A stretch of 64,000 nucleotides of DNA from Gottschalkia acidurici 9a (GCF_000299355.1 NC_018664.1:2774380-2838379), one strand, 5' to 3'; shown: positions 17,831 through 27,923, numbered from the stretch's first letter. Made by a program: numbers and translations. The notes: generated by a model from the letters alone, not told the origin.

Positions 17831-17875
17831 GGGCTGTTTCATAACTGATAAGTCAGTTATGAAACAGCTCTTTTC
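17831..17875 (+). terminator. perfect hairpin terminator (or insertion-sequence end)
   Basis: GGGCTGTTTCATAACTGA and its complement TCAGTTATGAAACAGCTC are separated by four bases, with a TTTT tail. It is placed 36 bases after the ABC-F gene. Because a dead IS1182-type transposase begins 130 bases further on, the sequence could instead belong to that element. Confidence 0.65.
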
Positions 17876-18005
17876 CTATATCAACGTTGACAGCTAAGTT
17901 ATATAAGTCCTTATAAATATTAAATATACTCTCTCTAGACTAATTTAGGGTACAGGAAATAAAGCTTAGATTTTTCTAAACCTCATTTTATTTATGGTGT
18001 CTTTT

Positions 18006-19547
18006 CTATTTTAAAATTGCTTCTTTATATCGGATAAAACCTAATTTGTCTGCCTTTATTTTGCTACTTACCTTCCTTATATTTATCGCAATACTTAGTA
18101 ATATCATTTCAGAAATAGTCTTTTCCATACTTCTATGTCTAAATCTAAAATATCTCATTCCTGATTTAATGTATGAAAATATTCCTTCCGCCTGAATTGA
18201 ACGATTAAGTCTTTCTGTAATTCCTTCTTCTGTCATTATGTTTTCTTCTGAGTCTTTCCTTAATTTTTCAAATTGTTCAGAAACATATATTCGCTTTAAT
18301 CCAGTTTTGTTTTTCATATTGATGCACTCACTAGAATATGTACAATTTAGACAGTCATTGTATAGATAAATCTTAGACTCACTTTTAAATCCATATTTAT
18401 TTTTTCTATATATCATCTTTTCAAATTTAAGCTTTTTATTATTATGACAAAGATAGTAATCTTCTGCCTTATATTAAGTCATATTCTCTTTTCTTGATAT
18501 GTCATTTTTATATTTTATTGTCTTTTTCACTTCATAATTTAAGGGTTTTATGAAGGGTTTCATTTTCTTTTCTCTTAAATAAAGATAATTTTCTTCACTT
18601 TCATATCCTGAGTCTGCTACAACTTTACTTATTTTTGTATCATACTTTTTTAGAAGATTGTCCATAAAAGGGATTAAGGTTTTTACATCAGCTGGATTGC
18701 TAAATTCTTCTATACCTACAATGTATCCGTCATTTGTTGCACATTGAATATTGTAAGCAAATTTTAACTGACCATTTTTCATATGATCATCTTTTAATCT
18801 CATAAAAGTCGCATCGTGATCTGTTTTAGAATAGCTATTTCTTTCTCCTATCATATTCAAATGTTTTTCATATATATTTAGCTTATCAAGCCATTCTTCA
18901 AACATTTTATATTTTCTTTGCTCTTCTGTTTTTCTTTTACCTTGACCATAAACAAAAATTATATTTTGTGATTTACAAATATTTCTTATGTTATTGAATT
19001 AAATTAAAACAAGCTTTTTACAATCCTCACTAGATAAATTTTCATTACTTTTGAAATATTCTAGTATTTTCTGTATTAATTTCTCTTGATAGTTAAGTGT
19101 AGATTGTTTCCACACAAATGTGTATCTATTAGTATTTGCTTCTGTTTTCGTTCCATCTATGTATATGCTTTTTAAATCAATTTCTCCTTGTTCAATTAGC
19201 AGATCTACTAACTGGTGTAATATTTCATCCATAAAAGGATATATTTTATTCCTAAATCTATTGATGGTTACATGGTCAGGGTTTTTTTTGTTATTTAAAA
19301 GCCATCTGAATCGAAAATCATACTTAAAAGCATCTTCAATATCTCTGACGGAATATTTTCTATGTATGTATGCAAAAACTAAAATTTTCAACACGGTCTT
19401 TGGCTCTACAACTGGCTTTCTACCTTTATTAGAATAGACACTATCTAAAAACTTTAAATTCATCTCCTCAATAATATTGTGCACCAGGAAAACCTCATCA
19501 TCCACATCAAAATTATTAGTCAAATCAAAACTAAAAGTTAGTTGCAT
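18006..19547 (-). mobile_element. dead IS1182-type transposase with two in-frame stop codons
   Basis: A single 514-codon frame starting MQLTFSFDLTNNFDVDDEV is interrupted only by TAA at 18999-19001 and TAA at 18474-18476. All three pieces are in the same frame. The N-terminal piece has the IS1182-type opening (KPVVEPKTVLKILVFAYIHRKYSVRDIE, split here for length: RKYSVRDIEDAF) and FRNKIYPFMDEIL. The middle piece has DHDATFMRLKDDHMKNG and KVVADSGYESE. The last piece has the DDE_Tnp_1_6-like end RHRSMEKTISEMILL. No clear terminal inverted repeats were found. The region 19569-19607 holds an imperfect inverted repeat around TTTTAGTATG. Confidence 0.85.
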
Positions 19548-19607
19548 TTTTTTGATTTATGATTAATTTTAGTATGTTTATTCATTGGAGATAAAGCATA
19601 CTAAAAA

Positions 19608-20190
19608 AGAGTTATGAGGATTTTATATTTCAATTTTCCTTATATATACTACATATCTTAAATATAAGACCATTAAAACTTGACATTTAAATAGAGTTAT
19701 TTACTGTACTAACATCATAATGTTGCTCTTGTAGATTATATATAAATTCCTTTTCAGATGATAGTATAGCTAACTTTATAAAAAAATGAAATGTAATATA
19801 ATGTCGATTAGTAGATAAAAATTAGCTATATTGGTAAAATTGCCTTAAAAGCCTATATATGGTTGACATGCTATATAGATTATGATACTTTGACTATAAA
19901 CAAACAATAAAAATTTAAAACTAGAATAATAAGGATAATAACTAAAAGTGAAAAAATTAGATGCGACTGCTTATAAAGAAAGAATATAAAAATATATATT
20001 ATAGATGAATATTTATATAAAAGCTATAAGAAGTATAAATAAAAAGTAGAAAAAATGGAGCACAAGTTTCCGAAAATATATAAAATCATATCGAAGTGAA
20101 ATTACTGTATATTATATGATAATAATGATTCAATACTTTTCTTTTAATAAACTATCCTTATAACTAGTTAAATATTAAATAATTTAAAAC
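19608..20190. other. degenerate region between insertion sequence and secreted-protein gene
   Basis: About 580 AT-rich bases. A short stretch near 19950-20100 reads in broken frames as KLDATAYKERI and then MEHKFPKIYKIISK, which may be the remains of a decayed gene. The evidence is weak and no family is recognised. Confidence 0.25.
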
Positions 20191-20206
20191 GAAAGGAAGA
20201 TTATTT

Positions 20207-20854
20207 ATGAAAAAAGTATTAAAGTGTATAACTATATCTATGTTAGTCTCTATGTCAACTGTTCCTATTAATGCAAGCTCAATTAGTACGAATGGTGAAG
20301 TCATAAGTAGTGAGCAGAAACTATTAGATGATTTTTTTGGAAACTACTCTGAAGTTTACAAAGTAGATTTTGATGAAAGGTCAAATAAAGAAACTATCGA
20401 AAATAAAGACGTGGTGAAAGATTTTTTTGAAAATCCTTCCGAAAAAGTTCATGAAGTGTATATTGATGAAAATTCACATAATATAAATGTCGGAAAAAAA
20501 GAAGATATAACTGCAAGAGCCCCTAATATTCCAACAAGTATGGCACCTAATTCATATGGTCCTAATAACTTTAGAAGTAACTGGAGTGGAACTAAAAATT
20601 TTACCTATACGATGTATAACTTTTGCAGGGGGACATTTAATGTAAAAGCGGATACTTTTTATGAGGTAGAAATAATTAATAATGCAACTGGATATACTGG
20701 AAAATTTTCTCCAGAATACACCAATGGACGATGGGAGATTTCTATAAACGTAAATTCAGTTAGCACATATTATGCAAGAATAATAAATAAAGCTGGTGGA
20801 GATGCCAAGAATGCTGAATACCTCGCAGTATGGCCATATGGGTGTATGGTTTAA
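20207..20854 (+). CDS. secreted protein with internal duplication, unknown function
   Basis: A 215-residue protein with a clear signal peptide (MKKVLKCITISMLVSMSTVPINAS) from ATG 20207, after GAAAGGAAG. After processing it has two related segments of about 30 residues: LLDDFFGNYSEVYKVDFDE and VVKDFFENPSEKVHEVYIDE. The C-terminal half (about 105-215) looks like a single beta-rich domain, with one Cys in YNFCRGTF and one three residues from the end (GCMV). These two could form a disulfide. A stalk-domain thioredoxin is encoded 160 bases downstream. I recognise no family. Confidence 0.75.
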   Translation: MKKVLKCITISMLVSMSTVPINASSISTNGEVISSEQKLLDDFFGNYSEVYKVDFDERSNKETIENKDVVKDFFENPSEKVHEVYIDENSHNINVGKKEDITARAPNIPTSMAPNSYGPNNFRSNWSGTKNFTYTMYNFCRGTFNVKADTFYEVEIINNATGYTGKFSPEYTNGRWEISINVNSVSTYYARIINKAGGDAKNAEYLAVWPYGCMV

Positions 20855-20917
20855 GGTACAAATAAACCGTATGACTAAATAAAATTAATTATTACTATAT
20901 ATAATAACAAACATATA

Positions 20918-20988
20918 TTAATTAAAAAATCAAGTTGGTATTCTAAAAGGGTTAATTTTAAGAGTATCTAACTTGATTTTTTAATTAA
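20918..20988 (+). terminator. long hairpin terminator
   Basis: TTAATTAAAAAATCAAGTT pairs exactly with AACTTGATTTTTTAATTAA across a 32-base loop region with a few more pairs. It separates the secreted-protein gene from the thioredoxin-fusion gene. Confidence 0.65.
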
Positions 20989-21013
20989 GATAAAAGCAAA
21001 TGGAGGAATATGC

Positions 21014-21790
21014 ATGATAAGAAGGGGAATAATAGTTATAATATTGGCATTAAACTTTGCTATGATTAGCAATACTACAATTGCCTCTATGGAGAATAAT
21101 GGTGATATTTTAATTAAAGTAAACGGAAAGTTTATAGAATTTGATGATGAAAAGCCATTTATTAATAGTGATTATAGAGCTTTAGTGCCTTTACAATTTA
21201 TAGTGAATGAGCTAGGGGCGGAAGCGGATTGGATATTTCAGTCTCAAACAATTAGAATAAACACTAAAAAGGAAGTAAGTCTTAACATAGGAGCGTATAA
21301 GGCTATAGTAAACAGCGAGGAAGTCAATCTAGATCCTATGCCTACAATTAATAATGGAAAAGTTTTTGTACCACTTAGGTTTATTAGTGAAACTTTAGGA
21401 TTTCACACTGAATGGGATGATAAGGACTCAATAATTAATATCTATAAAATTGAAAAATTAATTGAAATAGATAGTCTTACTTTCTTTGAACAAACACGAG
21501 ATAATCTTATTTACTTTGGACGTCCTACTTGTCCATATTGTCAAGAATTTGAATATCACCTTAAGAAAACACTTGAAGACAAAAATGTAACTGTATACTA
21601 TTTTAATAGTGATTATTGGAGAGAAAAAGATGGATTTGAAGAAATAGTAAATAAATACGATGTTAGATATGTTCCCTATTTAGTAAAATTAAAAAATGGA
21701 GTGATACAGGACTCTTTAAGTTTAAATGACAGAACTTACGAAAAAGAAATAAAAGATCATATTGAAGCTTTTATATCTAAATATAAATAA
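21014..21790 (+). CDS. secreted stalk-domain/thioredoxin-like fusion protein
   Basis: 258 residues. A signal peptide (about 1-25) is followed by a copper-amine-oxidase-N-type stalk domain (about 30-145) with its repeated marks RALVPLQFIVNELGAEADW and KVFVPLRFISETLGFHTEW. A thioredoxin fold follows (about 155-258) with active site RPTCPYCQEF and a cis-Pro region, RYVPYLVKLKNG. The CPYC site and flanks resemble bacteriocin transport accessory proteins (PedC/BrcD type) and DsbA/Trx-like oxidoreductases. It probably acts outside the membrane as a disulfide enzyme. Its substrate could be the two-Cys secreted protein encoded just upstream. AGGAGGAAT-type site (TGGAGGAA) before ATG 21014. Confidence 0.85.
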   Translation: MIRRGIIVIILALNFAMISNTTIASMENNGDILIKVNGKFIEFDDEKPFINSDYRALVPLQFIVNELGAEADWIFQSQTIRINTKKEVSLNIGAYKAIVNSEEVNLDPMPTINNGKVFVPLRFISETLGFHTEWDDKDSIINIYKIEKLIEIDSLTFFEQTRDNLIYFGRPTCPYCQEFEYHLKKTLEDKNVTVYYFNSDYWREKDGFEEIVNKYDVRYVPYLVKLKNGVIQDSLSLNDRTYEKEIKDHIEAFISKYK

Positions 21791-21823
21791 TGGGAAGATC
21801 CATTAAGATCTTCTCAGATTGTT

Positions 21824-21859
21824 GAAAAACTCTCATAAAAATTTTTATGAGAGTTTTCA
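21824..21859 (+). terminator. perfect hairpin terminator
   Basis: GAAAAACTCTCATAAAAA and its complement are directly adjacent, 33 bases after the thioredoxin-fusion gene. It could also be part of the neighbouring insertion sequence. Confidence 0.6.
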
Positions 21860-21931
21860 TGTTTTTTGATTTAGACTTTTATGTGAGCTTTTTCATAAAA
21901 CCTAGCTAAGTATATTGCTTTTTTTAATAAT

Positions 21932-23300
21932 TTAGGAAGCTAGTATTCTAGATATCCTTTTCATATTCTGACAAGCAGATGTAAGTAAACATTGTTTACT
22001 TACTTTTTCTTTTCCGCGCATACGACAATAACGAAACCTATGTAGCTGTTTTGAATCAGCAAAGCTTCCTTCTATAGTTTCTTTTCTTCTTTTATATATT
22101 CTTTTGCCTTTATCTGTTTTTAAAAATTTAATGTTTTTTTCCTTATATTCTTCCGAGACATGTCTTCTAATTGTTCTAGTATTGTTTTTACCAATTAAAC
22201 ACTTTTCTTTTTTAGGACAATCTATACAATCTTCTTTTTTACTGATATCCTCTGAATAACCTTCTCGTATAGTTATTTTATATTCTAAAAACCTGTCATT
22301 AGGACATGTGTAAACGTCCCATTCTCTTAAATATATGAACTTATTTTTTGTGTATTTTCCCTTTTGATGTGATCCTAACTTATATGCAATTACTAACTGT
22401 ATTCCTTTTTCAGTTATTTCTTTGCATAATGGTGCTGTAAAGTATCCAGCATCAAATCCTACATAATTAACATTGAATCCAAACGTTGATATCTGTCTAT
22501 TTAACCTATCTATATATGGGGTTGCACCATTTACATTTCCAGCTGTAACATGAGTATCTGTTATTATATTATTTTTACTATCTACAGTCCTGTGTTCTAG
22601 ATAAAAGAACCCCTTGGGTTTATTATCTAGAACCATGTATCCACTTTCTGAGTCAGTTGTACTTATTTTTGTTTCTTTTATTTTAGGGGCATATTCTTTT
22701 TTTTAGCTGTTTTTGGTTGTGGCTTTCTCTTGTACTATTTATGCTTTCATCTAGTGCATTAACGTAGTTTTTAACAAACTTTTCAACTAATTCTTTTTTG
22801 AATTTATTCTTATTAGCATTAGCTTTTAAATGTGTTGAGTCTGAGTAAAGTATTTTTCCATCAACAAGATTTTTATCTATTGCTTGAAGTACAATGTTAT
22901 CAAAAATATCTTGATATATATTGGTTTCTTTAAATCTTCTTCTATTTTGACTTATTGTTGAATGATTTGGTATTTTGTCTGTTAAAGACATTCCTAAAAA
23001 CCATATATACGCAATGTTAACTTCTATTTCACATACAAGCTTCTTTCTGATCTTATCCCAAAGAGATATCCTATGAAAAGCATCTTAAACATTACAACAG
23101 GATCTATTGCAGGACGTACATTATTAAGACAGTATAAATCTTTTGTCAAATCTCTTATGAATGAAAAGTCTATATACTTATTTATCTTTCTAAGAAGATG
23201 ATTTTCTGGAACAGGTTCTTCTATATATACTAACTCTAATTCACTTTGATTTGTATCATTTGTTTTTAGTATAACTGATTCTCCTTGTGTATTAAACTAT
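21932..23300 (-). mobile_element. dead IS1182-type transposase with frameshifts
   Basis: Three pieces of one transposase. The N-terminal part (about 23300-23060) contains YIEEPVPENHLLRKINKYID and VVMFKMLFIGYLFGIRSER but has lost its start codon (ATAG where ATG would be expected). It then loses one A near 23047 (SERKLVCEIEVNIAY is restored by adding it). The middle part (22991-22683) carries IPNHSTISQNRRRF. An A8 run near 22703 shifts frame before the last part, which has NVNYVGFDAGYF, a four-Cys zinc-like segment (CIDCPKKEKC) and the family end ETIEGSFADSKQLHRFRYCR. It differs from the copy at 18006-19547. No terminal repeats were identified. Confidence 0.85.
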
Positions 23301-23349
23301 CTTAAATATATTTCTACAAAAGATCTCTACTTCCTTTTTGAAAAACAAA

Positions 23350-23382
23350 AGACTGATGACAATTTATCTTTGTCATCAGTCT
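23350..23382. repeat. inverted repeat
   Basis: AGACTGATGACAA pairs with TTGTCATCAGTCT across a short loop. It lies next to the terminator of the shell-protein gene and may be a second terminator or the edge of the insertion sequence. Confidence 0.5.
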
Positions 23383-23383
23383 G

Positions 23384-23415
23384 AAAAGGCCATAAATAAT
23401 TATTTATGGCCTTTT
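23384..23415 (-). terminator. hairpin terminator of the shell-protein gene
   Basis: AAAAGGCCATAAATAAT and TATTTATGGCCTTTT are adjacent and complementary. It lies 22 bases after the stop at 23437 on the minus strand. Confidence 0.75.
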
Positions 23416-23436
23416 GTTATATTTATATATTGTCTT

Positions 23437-23988
23437 TTACTTAAACAGATTTTCTATAAATTCTTCTGAAGGAGATGGTACTGCTACTGCGGCAACCATA
23501 TCTTTAGGATCCTTAACTTTTTCTTTTGCTACTTCTATTCCATTTTTAACAGAAGCTATGTCTCCTGTAAATATCACTATAGATTTTCCAGCTAATCCAA
23601 GAGTTATAGAAACTCTTAGTATCTCTACCTGTGAGGATTTTTTAATGTAGTTTGCACAGTATAATCCACTATTAGTATCCCTAGTTTCTACTACTCCTAT
23701 AGCTCTTATATTATTTCTGTCTATTTTAGCATTAATTTTATTTATAACATCATCTGCTAAACTAGGTATTACCTTCGCACCTACCAGTAAATCAGATGAA
23801 AGTTCTTTACAGCTATCTATTGCAGCTGTTACGTCAGCTACTTCTCCAGAAATCACACAGAAGAATTTTCCCATACATATAATTCTGTTTTCTATTATTT
23901 TAATAGAAGCTTTTTTAGTCATTAAATCTAGCATTTCTATTCCTTTAGCTATACTTTTAAATTCTGCTATTCCGATTGCTTGCCCCAT
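23437..23988 (-). CDS. pduT: PduT-like bacterial microcompartment shell protein (BMC-T)
   Basis: 183 residues with two tandem BMC domains (about 3-85 and 95-178). Numbering from ATG 23988 gives the opening MGQAIGIAEFKSIAKG and Cys38 in IICMGK. This matches the PduT Cys38 that holds a [4Fe-4S] cluster at the pore of the trimer, supporting this start over ATG 24003. GGATGGTGAT provides the ribosome binding site. PduT-type shells let electrons or small metabolites pass into propanediol-type compartments. No other shell or pdu/eut enzyme gene is present in the 64 kb, so this copy is an orphan here. Partners may lie elsewhere in the genome. Confidence 0.9.
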   Translation of the reverse strand: MGQAIGIAEFKSIAKGIEMLDLMTKKASIKIIENRIICMGKFFCVISGEVADVTAAIDSCKELSSDLLVGAKVIPSLADDVINKINAKIDRNNIRAIGVVETRDTNSGLYCANYIKKSSQVEILRVSITLGLAGKSIVIFTGDIASVKNGIEVAKEKVKDPKDMVAAVAVPSPSEEFIENLFK

Positions 23989-24058
23989 ACCATCACCATC
24001 CATATTTATAATCTTATTTAAGTATAATAACTAATGGATGTATTAGTCAATGTATTCT

Positions 24059-25084
24059 TTATTTTATGTTTATAACTCCACTTTTAGTTATTTCATAGTC
24101 TAACTTTAATACTTTATCTAAAAAGCTTAGTGGAACATAAGTGTTACCATCTTTTAATTCTGATGCTACACCAAGTTTTACTATCATTTTTGCAAAACTA
24201 TAGTTGTCTTCATTTGGCTTCACAGTTACGAAGTTATTTCCTTTTATTAATTCTGCTACTTTAAGATCATTGTTCCAAGTTACTTTATATTCAAGTACCT
24301 CAGCAATATCTCTTAAAGGTATCATAGTGCTTTTACCTGATTTATATATTTTATTTTTAAGTTCTTTTTCTTGACCATTTACAGTTATCTTGTCTAATGT
24401 TTTTACTTCTGATTCTAATAATATTATTTTATTTGCATGACTTTGTGCTGGAATGCTCATAGTCATAATTGGTCCATAGAATACAATTAAATCTTTATTA
24501 TATATATCTTCTTTTTCTAGTTTGTTTCCATTTTTATCTACTATAATAGTTTTATCACTAATATTTGCCTTTAGAAAATTATCTGTACTTATAAGCTGAT
24601 CATTAAATCTATCTACTTTTACTCCATCTGGTTCTTCTGACTCATTTACTACTACTACTGAAGGATTAGCAATAGGTGGTAAACTTTTTGTCATTGGTGT
24701 ATTTTTACCATAAAATACATTAATCTTCATGCCTTCTTTTAGTTCATCTTTGTTGATGAAGTCTTTAGTTTTATTACTTAATAGATACACATCTTCACTT
24801 ATATTAAATCTTATACTTTTAAAGCCTTCGTTATCTTTGTTTTCTACTAATATACTTGTGCTTTTTTCACTCTTATTTACTTCTGTTATTGTTCCTTCAT
24901 AAGTTATATAGTCTGATTCTGAATTTAATTCTTTTATATCTGTATTTATATTTTCTGTTTTCGCTTCTGTTGTTACACTTGTTACTTTATTTGATTCTTC
25001 TATTTTATTTGCGCCTGCTGCAAAAACTGAACTACCTAGTAATAAACAAGTGGATAAACTTAATGATATTAATCTTCTTTTCAT
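24059..25084 (-). CDS. secreted stalk-domain protein
   Basis: 341 residues with a signal peptide (ends near residue 23, SVFAAGANK). A Thr/Glu/Lys-rich linker precedes an unrecognised central domain of about 170 residues (about 55-230) with VYLLSNKTKDFIN and DLIVFYGPIMTMSIPAQSHANKI. The last 110 residues are a copper-amine-oxidase-N-type stalk domain with STMIPLRDIAEVLEYKVTW and NTYVPLSFLDKVLKL. It is a close paralogue of the protein at 25653-26660, with the same domain order. Function is unknown; stalk domains usually hold other domains off the cell surface. It precedes the shell-protein gene by 70 bases on the same strand. Confidence 0.85.
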   Translation of the reverse strand: MKRRLISLSLSTCLLLGSSVFAAGANKIEESNKVTSVTTEAKTENINTDIKELNSESDYITYEGTITEVNKSEKSTSILVENKDNEGFKSIRFNISEDVYLLSNKTKDFINKDELKEGMKINVFYGKNTPMTKSLPPIANPSVVVVNESEEPDGVKVDRFNDQLISTDNFLKANISDKTIIVDKNGNKLEKEDIYNKDLIVFYGPIMTMSIPAQSHANKIILLESEVKTLDKITVNGQEKELKNKIYKSGKSTMIPLRDIAEVLEYKVTWNNDLKVAELIKGNNFVTVKPNEDNYSFAKMIVKLGVASELKDGNTYVPLSFLDKVLKLDYEITKSGVINIK

Positions 25085-25652
25085 GCTGCATCTCTCCTAT
25101 CATTTTGATTCAAATTATGGTTTACTTAGTATTTGTTTCATTAATACTATATTAATCAGTATACCACCATATAACAGCTGTAAAATTACAATTTGATTAA
25201 GTTTATTTAATAGCCCTTTCATTCCTCCTACTAAATACTACTTGTCCAATGTACTTTCACTTTGATTATCACTGATATTTTAGCTATGCAACTATAAAAT
25301 TAAAATTAGATAATATATATTTATATATTATCTAATTTATTCATTCTATGTGTGTGAAAATTCCCTATTTTTAAAAACCTTTTTTAATTATCATGTTGCT
25401 TTTAAACATTTATAAATTTCATCTAATAATATTAAAGCTTATATTAAATTAACCAAAGGATTTAACTGTGTATTAGACACTCCAGAATTTACATCACCTA
25501 TGTAATTGTATGTTTCTTTGTTTAAGTTTAAAACATTTGTATATGCCATAGTTCTTAGCTTAGTGTATTAAAAATTTATGGTAATTTTTGTTTAACACTA
25601 AGTATAAACTTATACCAATTTTTATTGTTTGGTAACTCGAAAATTAATCAAC
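25085..25652. other. AT-rich gap between the two stalk-domain paralogues
   Basis: About 570 bases. A palindrome at 25307-25342 (AATTAGATAATATATA and complement) may act as a weak terminator of the upstream paralogue. A 36-codon minus-strand frame at 25439-25549 lacks a ribosome binding site. No other structure was seen. Confidence 0.4.
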
Positions 25653-26660
25653 CTATTCTTTATCTATTAATATAGTTCCATCTTCAGACACCTCTAGATT
25701 TAATTTTAGAACCTTGTTTGTAAAATCTAAGGGAACATAAGTAGTTCCATCTTTAACCTCTGATTCAGCTCCAAGCTTTAGTATCATCTTTTCAAAGCTA
25801 TACTTATCTTCATTTAATCCTACCTTTATAAATTTATTACCTTTTGATAATCCTGCTAATTTATTTTCCTTATTCCAAGATACTTTGTATCCTAGAGATT
25901 CTGAAATTTCCCTAAGAGGAATCATTGTTACTCCTTTTGATGTATACATATTATTTTTAAGAGCCTTTTCTTTTTTATCTATTAATACCTTATCCAATAC
26001 TTTTATCTTAGGTTTTAGTGCAATTATTTTATTAGCAGAGGTCTGGCCTGGTATACTCATTGTAACAGAAGGTCCATAGAACACAATTAAATCTTTATTA
26101 TATATGTCCTCTTCATTTAATAAGCTTTCATTTCTATCAATTAATATAGTTTTGTCAGATATATTTAGCTTCAATTGATTGTCTATGCTAATTAATTCTT
26201 CATTAAACTTTGATACTTTGACTGGAGTTAATTCTTCTGCTTCATTTACTACAATAACTGAAGGGTTTAGTATAGGTGAAATATTTCTTTTAGTATCTGT
26301 TTTTTCATTACAAAAAACGTTTATTTTTGCACCCTCTTTTAGGTCTTCATGGTTTATAAAGTCTTTTGTTTTATCACTCAGCAGAATTACATCATCACTT
26401 ATCTTAAACATCGCTTTTTCAAAAGTATCATTATTTTCTATCTCTACTAATATAGATAATCTACCATTGCTTTCTATTATTTCTTTTATTATACCTTCAT
26501 ATTCGTTGTATCTTGAATCACTAATTCCAGCATTTTCTTCAATTAAAACTACAGATTTTCTACTCTCATATAATTTACTATCAAGTAGCTGTGATGCATA
26601 AATTTGACTACTCAATAGTATACAAGCTGACAGACTAATCGCCACCACTTTCTTTTTCAT
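25653..26660 (-). CDS. secreted stalk-domain protein, paralogue
   Basis: 335 residues with a signal peptide (MKKKVVAISLSACILLSSQIY, about 1-22). The central domain matches the paralogue at 24059: EGIIKEIIESNGRLSILVE, DVILLSDKTKDFIN, DLIVFYGPSVTMSIPGQTSANKI. A C-terminal stalk domain (about 230-335) has VTMIPLREISESLGYKVSW. The two genes look like an old tandem duplication, since they share about half their residues by eye. The conserved proline-containing motif MSIP in the central domain may be a functional site. The start ATG 26660 follows AGGAGGA. Confidence 0.85.
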   Translation of the reverse strand: MKKKVVAISLSACILLSSQIYASQLLDSKLYESRKSVVLIEENAGISDSRYNEYEGIIKEIIESNGRLSILVEIENNDTFEKAMFKISDDVILLSDKTKDFINHEDLKEGAKINVFCNEKTDTKRNISPILNPSVIVVNEAEELTPVKVSKFNEELISIDNQLKLNISDKTILIDRNESLLNEEDIYNKDLIVFYGPSVTMSIPGQTSANKIIALKPKIKVLDKVLIDKKEKALKNNMYTSKGVTMIPLREISESLGYKVSWNKENKLAGLSKGNKFIKVGLNEDKYSFEKMILKLGAESEVKDGTTYVPLDFTNKVLKLNLEVSEDGTILIDKE

Positions 26661-26889
26661 ATTTTAAAATCCTCCTCTTAAGTTTACTTTTTATAAATCC
26701 ATCTTTTTACTGTATTATTTACATTATGTTGTAAGATATACGCTCTTTAGTAATTTTTATTTTTTCATATCTAACCAAGTAACCTTCTTTAATGCGATTT
26801 ATTGTGTTATAATTATACATAAAGTCTTATGATATTTTTTTATTAACTTATACGTATTAATAAATTTATTATATATTGGAGTGATATTT

Positions 26890-27918
26890 ATGAGCAAAAC
26901 AGTAGATATTGATTGGGATAATCTAGGTTTTAGCTATATAAAAACTGATTATCGCTATATCTCAGTTTGGAAAGATGGTAAATGGGACGAAGGAAAATTA
27001 GTTGAAGATAATAAGTTAACTATAAGTGAAGGCTCTACTGCACTTCACTATGGTCAACAATGTTTCGAAGGACTTAAGGCCTATCGTACAAAAGATGGTA
27101 AAGTTCAACTATTTAGACCTGATGAAAATGCTAAGCGTATGATTGAAAGTTGTCATAAAGTACTTATGCCTGGAGTTCCAGTTGAAAAATTTATAGATGC
27201 ATGTAAGCAAGTTGTTAAAGCAAATGAACACTTTGTACCTCCTTATGGTACTGGTGGAACTCTTTACTTAAGACCTTTTGTAATAGGTGTTGGCGATAAT
27301 ATAGGAGTTAAAAGTGCACCTGAATTTATATTCTCAGTATTCTGTGTTCCTGTAGGTCCTTATTTCAAAGGAGGAGTTAACCCAGTTAATTTCTTAGTAG
27401 CTCCTGATTTTGATAGAGCTGCACCACATGGTACTGGAGCTGCAAAAGTAGGTGGAAACTATGCTGCAAGTCTTTATCCTCTAAGTATAGCAAAGGAAAA
27501 AGGATTTGCTGACTGTATATACCTTGACCCTGCTACTCGTACTAAAGTAGAAGAAGTAGGATCAGCTAACTTCTTTGGTATTACTCATGATGATAAATTT
27601 GTTACACCAACTTCTCCTTCTATACTTAGAAGTATAACTAGAATTTCTCTTGAAACTATTGCAGAGGACTACTTAGGCCTTAAAGTAGAGGAAAGAGATG
27701 TTTATATAGATAAATTAGATGAATTCAAAGAAGCTGGAGCTTGCGGAACTGCAGCTGTTATTACTCCTATAGGTGGAGTACAATACAAAGATGACTTCCA
27801 TGTTTTCTATAGTGAAAAAGAAGTTGGACCTATTACTAAAAAACTTTACGATACACTTTGTGGAATTCAATTCGGAGATGTAGAGGCTCCTGAGGGTTGG
27901 ATGGTAGAAGTAGAATAA
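26890..27918 (+). CDS. ilvE: branched-chain amino acid aminotransferase
   Basis: 342 residues from ATG 26890 with GGAGTG upstream; an in-frame GTG at 26881 is less likely. It is a fold-type IV PLP enzyme that interconverts Leu, Ile and Val with their 2-oxo acids. The Schiff-base Lys lies in [30 protein letters not shown] and [10 protein letters not shown] are family marks of the 340-360-residue BCAT group, and [15 protein letters not shown] is the late cofactor-binding segment. It stands alone with its own terminator, with no adjacent ilv genes. Confidence 0.93.
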   Translation: MSKTVDIDWDNLGFSYIKTDYRYISVWKDGKWDEGKLVEDNKLTISEGSTALHYGQQCFEGLKAYRTKDGKVQLFRPDENAKRMIESCHKVLMPGVPVEKFIDACKQVVKANEHFVPPYGTGGTLYLRPFVIGVGDNIGVKSAPEFIFSVFCVPVGPYFKGGVNPVNFLVAPDFDRAAPHGTGAAKVGGNYAASLYPLSIAKEKGFADCIYLDPATRTKVEEVGSANFFGITHDDKFVTPTSPSILRSITRISLETIAEDYLGLKVEERDVYIDKLDEFKEAGACGTAAVITPIGGVQYKDDFHVFYSEKEVGPITKKLYDTLCGIQFGDVEAPEGWMVEVE

Positions 27919-27923
27919 AAATT

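Noticed and set aside
19950-20100. possible remnant of a gene reading KLDATAYKERI and MEHKFPKIYKIISK
   Set aside because: Frames break every 10-15 codons and no family is recognised; it could be chance in AT-rich DNA.
23350-23415. pair of hairpins read as a CRISPR or tandem repeat
   Set aside because: The two hairpins differ in sequence and there are no repeat-spacer units. They are read as terminators.
25439-25549. 36-codon minus-strand frame starting MAYTNVLNLNKETYNY
   Set aside because: It has no ribosome binding site and no recognised relatives. It may be a gene fragment but cannot be supported.
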